From contig NZ_FTNL01000025.1 in the NCBI RefSeq assembly GCF_900156395.1, positions 1-53,222 of the forward strand: 53,222 nt of DNA, read 5' to 3'. Within the stretch, counting starts at the first letter, position 1. The number at the start of each line of letters is the position of its first letter. This DNA comes from Fluoribacter gormanii. GTDB lineage: Bacteria; Pseudomonadota; Gammaproteobacteria; Legionellales; Legionellaceae. The notes below the pieces were generated by a model. That model did no database searches and had not been told where the DNA came from. It was given only the letters and a program-made list of their open reading frames with translations. Positions 47,426 to 53,222 of the stretch are shown here, piece after piece. Made by a program: the position numbers and the translations under genes.

Positions 47426-47671
47426 ATGAAAGAAAAAAGAATTATTCGTCCCGTTCAAACGATAACGCCGGATCATAAAAACGCAAGAACATCTCATCGC
47501 GGCATTGAAAAAGCTGGTAAGAAAAAAATGAGTTTCTTTGGGGATTATGGTTCTCGACAATCTGTGCGAAACGAAATGATTAAAGATGGGCTGGATTTAA
47601 TGGAAATAAAGAAAGAGCAGGAACAGGACCGTATAGCCAGAGATGATGAAGCTGTACGTTTTAAAAGATAG
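47426..47671 (+). CDS. Small basic hypothetical protein (81 aa)
   Basis: Highly charged (many Lys, Arg, Glu and Asp) with no hydrophobic core, probably extended or helical. The C-terminal part, residues about 50-81, looks like one charged helix. No family recognised. It has its own terminator hairpin just after the stop, which supports a genuine transcribed gene. Confidence 0.6.
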   Translation: MKEKRIIRPVQTITPDHKNARTSHRGIEKAGKKKMSFFGDYGSRQSVRNEMIKDGLDLMEIKKEQEQDRIARDDEAVRFKR

Positions 47672-47678
47672 AACATTA

Positions 47679-47703
47679 CTTTCCCGCTTTCACAGCGGGA
47701 AAG
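47679..47703. terminator. Hairpin between two convergent small genes
   Basis: CTTTCCCGCT (47679-47688) pairs perfectly with AGCGGGAAAG (47694-47703) around a 5-base loop, 7 bases after the 81-aa gene and 19 bases after the lipoprotein gene. Likely a shared bidirectional terminator. Confidence 0.6.
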
Positions 47704-47722
47704 CTGGCTTAGACGCACAACA

Positions 47723-47971
47723 TTATTGTATTACAGGAATTTGTGGCGCAGCATTGCGTTTAGGCCCTGGAGTTGCTTTTTGAGTAGGATCTTTTGAGGC
47801 GTAGGTCTTTTGCGCTTTAGGCTTATTCATTGTTTGTTGCTTGTTCTGAGTATTCATTTGTTCATAGCCTTGGGTATTCATTTGCTCTGAACGCTGCATA
47901 TCCATGCAAGCACACAATCCCAAAGTTAAAGCAATACCCAAACCCCACTTAAATGACTTTAAATTTATCAT
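47723..47971 (-). CDS. Small lipoprotein with MNTQ repeats (82 aa)
   Basis: Signal peptide with lipobox: FKWGLGIALTLGLCACMDM, with Cys at about residue 20-22 as the acylation site. The mature part is polar, with a repeated EQMNTQ motif and a basic Pro-rich tail ending QIPVIQ. No fold or function recognised. The start at 47971 has GGGAG 7 bases upstream; the frame continues further but without support. Confidence 0.7.
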   Translation of the reverse strand: MINLKSFKWGLGIALTLGLCACMDMQRSEQMNTQGYEQMNTQNKQQTMNKPKAQKTYASKDPTQKATPGPKRNAAPQIPVIQ

Positions 47972-48112
47972 ATTTAGCTCCCTGCTTTGTTGGTTCGAAA
48001 AGTAAATATAAATTAAAAAAGTTAAAATCACCACCCAAATCCATCAAGAATTTTTTTTTTCGCTTAAAAACCATATAATCAAAATCAAATCACTCTGAAT
48101 AAAGGACTTAAT

Positions 48113-49063
48113 ATGATTTATCCCAATATACTTGCCACCATTGGACAAACCCCTGTGGTAAAAATTAATCGCCTAGGCGGTGCTCTCGATTGCGAACTGT
48201 ATGCAAAATGTGAGTTTTTTAATCCAGGCGGCTCTGTTAAGGATCGTATTGGGTATGAAATGGTTATTCATGCAGAGCGAGATGGCCATATCAAACCTGG
48301 TTATACGCTCATTGAGCCTACCTCCGGGAATACAGGAATAGGTATCGCGTTAGCAGGCGCTGTTCTAGGCTACAAAGTAATCATCACTATGCCCGAAAAA
48401 ATGAGCCAGGAAAAACAGTCTGTGCTTGAGCGCTTGGGGGCAAAGATTTATCGTACCCCAACAGAAGCGGCTTACGACGATCCGGAAAGCCATATTTCGT
48501 TAGCGAAAAGGCTGCAAGCAGAAATTCCTAATTCTTATATCCTGGATCAGTATGCCAATCCCAATAATCCTAATGCCCACTATCATGGTACCGCCCAAGA
48601 AATTATTGATGATTTTGGCAAAGACTTGCATATGGTTGTTGCGGGAGTTGGCACTGGAGGTACTATTACCGGTATTGCAAAACGACTTAAAGAATATAAT
48701 CCAGAGATTCAGATCATTGGTGCTGATCCCGAAGGTTCAATTCTTGGTGGTGGCACTGAAATTAAATCTTATGACGTAGAAGGGATAGGTTATGATTTCT
48801 TCCCACAAGTTTTAGATAATAGTTTAATTGATAAGTACATTAAAACAAATGATCGGGATTCATTCCGAACAGCAAGAGATTTAATTCGGGAAGAAGGCTT
48901 ACTGGTAGGAGGTTCTTCTGGCGCGGCAATGTCGGCGGCTCTACAGGCTGCAAAATCCTTAAGTAAAGGTCAAAAATGCCTGGTTATTTTGCCTGACTCA
49001 ATTCGTAATTATATGTCTAAATTTGCTAATGATGAATGGATGAAAGAGCACGGATATATGTGA
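48113..49063 (+). CDS. PLP-dependent cysteine synthase / cystathionine beta-synthase-like enzyme
   Basis: 316-aa fold-type II PLP enzyme. The PLP lysine is in [14 protein letters not shown] (near residue 42), the substrate loop is [12 protein letters not shown], and the phosphate loop is [10 protein letters not shown]. The C-terminus [19 protein letters not shown] is typical of cystathionine beta-synthases rather than CysK, though no regulatory CBS domains follow. It may therefore work in reverse transsulfuration. AAAGGA precedes the ATG. Confidence 0.88.
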   Translation: MIYPNILATIGQTPVVKINRLGGALDCELYAKCEFFNPGGSVKDRIGYEMVIHAERDGHIKPGYTLIEPTSGNTGIGIALAGAVLGYKVIITMPEKMSQEKQSVLERLGAKIYRTPTEAAYDDPESHISLAKRLQAEIPNSYILDQYANPNNPNAHYHGTAQEIIDDFGKDLHMVVAGVGTGGTITGIAKRLKEYNPEIQIIGADPEGSILGGGTEIKSYDVEGIGYDFFPQVLDNSLIDKYIKTNDRDSFRTARDLIREEGLLVGGSSGAAMSAALQAAKSLSKGQKCLVILPDSIRNYMSKFANDEWMKEHGYM

Positions 49064-49122
49064 TATCACAAACCTAGAAGGTAACTTAAGGGTGTTGGGG
49101 GACGGTTGGCCTTTAGCGTAGG

Positions 49123-49198
49123 TTGCGCGAAAATGATGCTGAGGAAACGTTGCATACAGCACAGTATGTGAGGCTTGTGAAATGTTATTTTCGCGCAA
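49123..49198. repeat. 76-bp element with 12-bp perfect terminal inverted repeats
   Basis: TTGCGCGAAAAT (49123-49134) and ATTTTCGCGCAA (49187-49198) are exact inverted copies in the gap after the PLP enzyme gene. Miniature-transposon-like or a large hairpin; no coding capacity. Confidence 0.5.
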
Positions 49199-49225
49199 GA
49201 TATATCAAAATGAAGCAGTTCGGTG

Positions 49226-49305
49226 AATTGTTAACACTTAGCTAGAAGCAGAAGAGGGAATGTAGTGTATGTAAACCAGATTCTGCTTCGCTATACTCAA
49301 CAATT
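49226..49305. repeat. Second inverted-repeat element, ends at a stop codon
   Basis: Outer arms AATTGTT (49226-49232) and AACAATT (49299-49305) enclose inner arms GAAGCAGAA (49245-49253) and TTCTGCTTC (49281-49289). It lies directly beyond the stop of the 165-aa gene and may terminate that minus-strand operon. Confidence 0.45.
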
Positions 49306-49802
49306 TATCTCAACGTAACAGTAGACTGATTTTCAATTTGATCAAATAAACTATCAGGCTCAACTTGTTTGGTACTAATCCAACTCGATAAGGCATTTGC
49401 TAGCAGTTCAATCGTTTGTTGTTCTCGCTCTTGGGGAACACCTGCAATAACAGGTTTGCGGTTTGATTGCTCAAGAGCAGCCGCTACTGTATTGTTCGCT
49501 TGCGCAGGTAAAAAGGTAATATAGAGTCCCATTAATTGTTCACGGGTTAATTCGCCAGCAACAACCATACTTAAAATAGTCTTGCGCCATTGTTCATAAG
49601 ACTGCAATAGCTGTTTATTGTCTTCTGCAATCAGCGCCATAATATCGCTTAGAGTTTCTCCCTGCTCTTTTGTATTTTCAACAGGTTTGGGAGCATTAAT
49701 GGCTAATTGACCAACATATGCAAAATCTGCTTTATGCTTTACAGCGGGGAAATACTGATCCCCTTGAACTTGAATAACTAAATTTATTTTATTAGACATC
49801 AT
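49305..49802 (-). CDS. Hypothetical protein, possible second half of an OTU-like fold (165 aa)
   Basis: Begins with a beta-strand pair, INLVIQVQGDQYFPAVKHKA, that resembles the last OTU strand and its catalytic His-Tyr motif, with Gln16 in place of His. The rest (about residues 45-150) is helical with acidic Glu/Gln stretches, such as ERQQTIELLANALSSW-like segments. It overlaps the previous gene by four bases (ATGA) and has GGAG upstream. Functional assignment is inference only. Confidence 0.6.
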   Translation of the reverse strand: MMSNKINLVIQVQGDQYFPAVKHKADFAYVGQLAINAPKPVENTKEQGETLSDIMALIAEDNKQLLQSYEQWRKTILSMVVAGELTREQLMGLYITFLPAQANNTVAAALEQSNRKPVIAGVPQEREQQTIELLANALSSWISTKQVEPDSLFDQIENQSTVTLR

Positions 49803-50329
49803 GCTTCTCCATCATATACATCTCTTTTTCTCAGTTCCTTTCCAAGTTCTTTAAAAGATAGCGTAATACTAATCCCCAGCACTTGAGCCAAGGCCTTTAA
49901 AGCACTTGATGGCAATTCGACCTCTGGATCACGCAAATAACTTTTCGGCGTGTCGGCACTTAACCCATCAAATACTTCACGATACATTAATGGATGAGTA
50001 TAGATCTCATCCACTGCAAGCTGGCGTAGCACATAAGCCATACATTCCACTAACTCTGACTTGCGAGAAGTATTGAGTAACATACCCATACGTTCTGAAA
50101 GTGTTAAATAAGGCTGATTACTAATATATTTTGGGAAATGAAGATAAAAACGCTCCAAAATTTTTTTCAAGGTAGCATCATTGCCTCGCTGGGAAATGCT
50201 TTGTAAGGAATCGATCAGTGCTACAGCAACAGCATGAAATTGTTCATTACCAACGCTGATAAAATTGTATTCTGCGCGTGGCCTAGGTTCATGATGTACA
50301 TATGCTCGATTACTAAAAAAACCAGACAT
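49799..50329 (-). CDS. Hypothetical protein with degenerate OTU-like signature (176 aa)
   Basis: Residues 26-36, VGNEQFHAVAV, align with the OTU catalytic box DGNCxFxAVA but with Asp26 to Val and Cys29 to Glu. Downstream, LRQLAVDEIYTHPLMYREVF (101-120) and LPSSALKALAQVLGISITL (139-157) fit the OTU middle helix and the ELxALAxxLxxxIxV segment. An active-site-less OTU fold is therefore suggested. It starts with an excellent AGGAG and overlaps the next gene. Weak motif matches, so hypothetical. Confidence 0.6.
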   Translation of the reverse strand: MSGFFSNRAYVHHEPRPRAEYNFISVGNEQFHAVAVALIDSLQSISQRGNDATLKKILERFYLHFPKYISNQPYLTLSERMGMLLNTSRKSELVECMAYVLRQLAVDEIYTHPLMYREVFDGLSADTPKSYLRDPEVELPSSALKALAQVLGISITLSFKELGKELRKRDVYDGEA

Positions 50330-50467
50330 AATGCTCTCCTACCCCTCAATATAACTTCATTCTAATGAATCAAAATTAAGGAAATATTAACTATAAACAT
50401 CATAAGTCATAAATTTACAGCTACTCTCGTTCTAGATACAGAACCATGTAACAAAAATAATACTTAA

Positions 50468-50701
50468 CACTATAATTCTATACTACATGAAGAAATTTTA
50501 CTCGATTATGCTGCAATAAGACAGAGTTTATCTGTTTTTATACATCATGATTATATGGGGTTAATGAGAGAAAATGCATTAAAAGATCGAGATAATGAGT
50601 GTAAACTGGTACTCCCCTCCTTAAAACAATTAAATTTAAACAAAAAGGACAAAGACAAATCATCTAAACACCTTACTTACTCTTACGTTGGAAACAGATA
50701 G
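50468..50701 (+). pseudogene. Open frame resembling a gene remnant
   Basis: In this 397-base gap a plus-strand frame is open from 50468 to a TAG at 50699-50701, with its first ATG at 50555 (48 codons). Codon content looks protein-like (for example EEILLDYAAIRQSL), but no ribosome site exists. It may be the surviving C-terminal part of a lost gene. The remaining gap shows nothing else. Confidence 0.25.
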
Positions 50702-50726
50702 CCGCTCAACATTCTAATAAGATATA

Positions 50727-51512
50727 ATGGTATTATTCTCTAAGGTTCCGGAGCTACAGCTAAAATTAGCTGCATATTTAATTAAGGATTTACTCTTGAG
50801 CCACTCGATATTTTATTTTGTTTGTTTGCTCCTTGTGCTCTTAACGTTGCTTCTTCATTTAAGGTGCAAAAGGAAACAAAGAAATGTGAACCGTTGGCAA
50901 AAATCATTAAATCTGCAAGAGCACGCCCAAGTGTTTCGCCAAATTTATACGGATGCCAACGGCTTTCTGCTTTCTCAGAATGCTCGCCAGAACCATGATG
51001 CAATGGAGTATGCTTATGGAGAAATTGAGTTTTTATCATTTATCGCGCTGCTGTCCTTAACCAACCCGGATGAAAACACCATATTCTATGACTTGGGCTC
51101 GGGTGTTGGCAAAGCAGTATTAGCCTGCAGTATGGTTTTCCCCGTCCGCAAGAGTGCTGGAGTAGAGTTATTTCCCGAACTCTACTTCGATGCATGCAAA
51201 CGTGTCGAGCAATTGGCAGCAATGAAGAACTATACCGCAAAAGCAAAAAAGATTCAGTTTATTCTAGGTGATTTTCTTGAAGCGAATCTAAGTGATGCAA
51301 CGCTTGTATTTATTAATTCCACTGCCTTTTTTGGTCCAATATGGGAAAGCCTGTGCGTTAAACTGGATAAGCTACCGCATCTGAATACAGTAATTACAAC
51401 CAGCAAAACATTATCTTGTCCTCATTTTATAGTGACAGCACGTACCAAAGTTCAAATGAGCTGGGGCGTCGTTTTCGCCTATATTCATACACGAAAAACA
51501 ACTTTTGACTAA
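50727..51512 (+). CDS. Membrane-anchored DOT1-like SAM-dependent methyltransferase (261 aa)
   Basis: One N-terminal membrane helix (residues about 27-46) is followed by a basic stretch and a soluble domain. The domain carries the DOT1 signatures in order: D1-loop YGEIEF (97-102), motif I YDLGSGVGKAVL (121-132), GVE (145-147), GDFL (181-184), VFINSTAFFGP (194-204; compare the NNFAFGP motif of DOT1) and C-terminal SWGVVFAYIH (245-254). In eukaryotes DOT1 methylates a nucleosomal lysine; the bacterial target is unknown. The ATG lacks a clear ribosome site. Probably not a classical small-molecule methyltransferase. Confidence 0.82.
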   Translation: MVLFSKVPELQLKLAAYLIKDLLLSHSIFYFVCLLLVLLTLLLHLRCKRKQRNVNRWQKSLNLQEHAQVFRQIYTDANGFLLSQNARQNHDAMEYAYGEIEFLSFIALLSLTNPDENTIFYDLGSGVGKAVLACSMVFPVRKSAGVELFPELYFDACKRVEQLAAMKNYTAKAKKIQFILGDFLEANLSDATLVFINSTAFFGPIWESLCVKLDKLPHLNTVITTSKTLSCPHFIVTARTKVQMSWGVVFAYIHTRKTTFD

Positions 51513-51632
51513 CCGTCTTGAAAATATTGAATAATTTTTTTCCCAGTCTATACTTATAAAACAAGGGACAATTGTCAGCACCTAATCTGTATTGGTTGCA
51601 GACTTTGATACACGCGACAACACGAGGTGGGT

Positions 51633-51944
51633 ATGATCAAATCGGAACTCATTGAACACATCGCTGCTCGAATGACGCATCTTACTGAAAAGCAAGTGGC
51701 TGATGGCATAAATAGAATATTGGAATTAATGAGTGAAGCACTCATTAAAAATCAAAGAATAGAAATACGGGGATTCGGCAGTTTTTCACTTCATTACAGA
51801 CCGCCACGTAATGCCCATAATCCCAAAACGGGTGAAAAAGTAGTGACTAAAGCAAAATATAGTCCGCACTTTAAACCGGGAAAAGAGTTACGTGAGCGTG
51901 TTGATGCATCGCGTGATAAATATGAATTGCCCGATGAAGAATAA
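51633..51944 (+). CDS. ihfB: Integration host factor beta subunit
   Basis: 103-aa DNA-bending protein of the HU/IHF family. Beginning [17 protein letters not shown], it has the beta-arm region [25 protein letters not shown] with the DNA-intercalating Pro. The GRNPKTG-type signature and a C-terminal acidic tail, longer than in enterobacteria, point to the beta subunit. I start at 51633 with GAGG upstream. It acts with IhfA, not present here. Confidence 0.93.
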   Translation: MIKSELIEHIAARMTHLTEKQVADGINRILELMSEALIKNQRIEIRGFGSFSLHYRPPRNAHNPKTGEKVVTKAKYSPHFKPGKELRERVDASRDKYELPDEE

Positions 51945-52044
51945 GGTACGCTTGTTTTATCACTATTATTAGCCTGAGCATTGCCCCAGGAAGCTTTGTA
52001 TCCAAATCCATGAGGGGAAAAGCTTGATTAATTTAATGATTTTT

Positions 52045-52129
52045 TGTCATTCCCGCGAAGGCGGGAATTTATTCTTCTAGGAGCGCTGTGCCTTACGAGA
52101 AATAGGTTCCCGCCTTCGCAAGAATGACA
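52045..52129. repeat. 85-bp inverted-repeat element, copy 3
   Basis: Begins TGTCATTCCCGCGAAGGCGG and ends with the inverted GCAAGAATGACA arm, in the ihfB to dcd gap. The two arms are nearly perfect inverted copies over about 25 bases. Best-preserved member of the family with copies at 25461 and 28220. Confidence 0.7.
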
Positions 52130-52181
52130 GCTTTTCTTTATCTGGCGATCGGACTACACCATTTATCGTTTATTCGCTAAA

Positions 52182-52748
52182 TTACGTGCGAGGTAAAGTA
52201 ACCCCTGTTTGTCCTTGATATTTACCGCCGCGATCACGATATGAAACAGCGCAAACTTCAGAGGCCTCCAGGAACAGCATTTGTGCCACCCCCTCATGCG
52301 CATAAATCTTAGCAGGTAATGTAGTAGTGTTTGAAAACTCCAGAGTCACATGACCTTCCCACTCTGGCTCCAGAGGTGTCACATTCACAATAATCCCACA
52401 ACGTGCATAAGTCGACTTGCCAAGGCAAATAGTCAGGATATTTCGTGGAATTCGAAAATATTCTACTGTTCTTGCTAATGCAAACGAGTTGGGGGGAATA
52501 ATACATACATCAGACTGTACGTCGACAAAACTATTTTCATCAAAAGCCTTCGGATCTACGATCGCAGAATTTATATTGGTGAAGATTTTAAATTCATTCG
52601 CACATCGAACGTCATATCCATAGCTTGAAACGCCATACGAAATAATTCTTCCATTTTCATTTTCACGTACTTGCCCTGGTTGAAATGGAGATATCATTCC
52701 ATGTTCAAGCGCCATTTTTTCTATCCATCTATCTGATTTAATCGACAC
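52182..52748 (-). CDS. dcd: dCTP deaminase
   Basis: 188-aa trimeric enzyme that deaminates dCTP to dUTP for thymidylate synthesis. Motifs: the N-terminal [25 protein letters not shown], the nucleotide-binding GKSTYARCG with the catalytic Glu in [17 protein letters not shown], and C-terminal [14 protein letters not shown] choose the GTG at 52748 because GAGG lies 8 bases upstream and the family begins MSIKSDRWI; the open frame continues 14 codons more. Confidence 0.96.
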   Translation of the reverse strand: MSIKSDRWIEKMALEHGMISPFQPGQVRENENGRIISYGVSSYGYDVRCANEFKIFTNINSAIVDPKAFDENSFVDVQSDVCIIPPNSFALARTVEYFRIPRNILTICLGKSTYARCGIIVNVTPLEPEWEGHVTLEFSNTTTLPAKIYAHEGVAQMLFLEASEVCAVSYRDRGGKYQGQTGVTLPRT

Positions 52749-53222
52749 AATAAAAACCTCATGAACTCTTCGAAAGCAGTGTTCTATCATAAAAGTCGGA
52801 TAAACGAAAGATTGTATTCATATTGTGCTAAATGATTTGTGACTTTTTCTTGAATAAATTAGTTTACACTTATCGTATCCGTTGCATAACTACTCGATCG
52901 AAATGAATGAAGAAACTCCAAGTTATAGACATGCGGTCGGGTAAATTGGTTTCTTAATGAGACATCATTAACTAGACTGCTTATAAAGCAAATTAATTAA
53001 AAAAACTGATTCAACCAGTTATAACGCTTTTGGTCAATTACATCATAATAACGTATTGTTGAACTTGGGTTTATGGGATAAAAAAATCCATGAAAAATAC
53101 AAAGAATTAAATTTTACTTTTTCTGTAACTCCCCACGTCATCCCGAACCCGAGCGCAGCGAGGGTGAGGGATCTCCTGTCAGGTGGAACAATTTTTAAAG
53201 AATCGATTGATACAAATCATTC
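52749..53222. other. Gene-free window end with a dispersed repeat
   Basis: No supported gene in these 474 AT-rich bases. The stretch 53136-53180 contains TCATCCCGAAC, GCAGCGAGGGTGAGGGATCT and CCTGT, shared with 40252-40282. The region next to dcd should hold its promoter. Confidence 0.45.

Noticed and set aside
1..53222. CRISPR array, rRNA, tRNA or complete insertion sequence
   Set aside because: No regularly spaced direct repeats, no rRNA-like stretches, no cloverleaf, and no transposase ORF were seen on either strand.

Overview
The window is an AT-rich chromosomal segment of a gammaproteobacterium, most likely a Legionella species. This rests on the gene repertoire (gidA-gidB-parA-parB, ubiE-ubiJ-ubiB-tatA-tatB, a caa3-like cox cluster, trxA-rho, ubiD-fre, a PvcA/PvcB pair), on several lineage-restricted proteins with glutamate-rich C-termini typical of Dot/Icm effectors, and on short intergenic palindromes. 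No rRNA, tRNA, CRISPR array or complete insertion sequence was seen. All product names come from reading motifs by eye; no database search was possible.

Layout. 1-1.8 kb: a structured palindromic stretch and a membrane-anchored unknown protein. 1.8-6.2 kb: mnmG, rsmG, parA, parB (tRNA and rRNA modification, chromosome partitioning), ending in a strong hairpin. 6.3-7.5 kb: two unknown small proteins. 7.5-13.8 kb, minus strand: respiratory block with a tetrahaem cytochrome c, coxB (with its own haem c), coxA, cox11 and coxC. 13.8-17.0 kb: LysE-type exporter, DUF1841 protein, HAD-like protein, and an XRE regulator paired with a DUF2975 membrane protein. 17.3-20.7 kb: ubiE-ubiJ-ubiB-tatA-tatB. 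20.7-25.4 kb: effector-like protein, then a LysR regulator divergent from a tightly overlapped operon encoding an isonitrile synthase (PvcA type), an Fe(II)/2-oxoglutarate oxygenase (PvcB type) and a cytochrome P450, preceded by a possible 19-codon leader peptide.

25.7-36.5 kb, minus strand: GNAT acetyltransferase, MsrB-MsrA fusion, MltB, a tiny secreted protein, and a long overlapping operon reading rsmA, TraI_2-like protein, apaH, TolC-like protein, lipoprotein adaptor, ABC ATPase, ABC permease (a MacAB-TolC type tripartite exporter). 36.7-40.2 kb: panD, tatC, a 560-residue coiled-coil effector candidate, hspQ. 40.3-45.7 kb, minus strand: small membrane protein, flavin reductase, ubiD, rho, trxA, rsmE. 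45.8-49.1 kb: fumC, small basic protein, lipoprotein, PLP-dependent cysteine synthase/cystathionine beta-synthase. 49.3-53.2 kb: two overlapping genes that together resemble an inactive OTU fold, a membrane-anchored DOT1-like methyltransferase, ihfB, dcd, and intergenic repeats.

The items most worth following are the isonitrile/P450 cluster with its leader ORF and LysR operator, the DOT1-like methyltransferase, the split pseudo-OTU pair, the E-block effector candidates, and a family of 84-85 bp inverted-repeat elements present three times.
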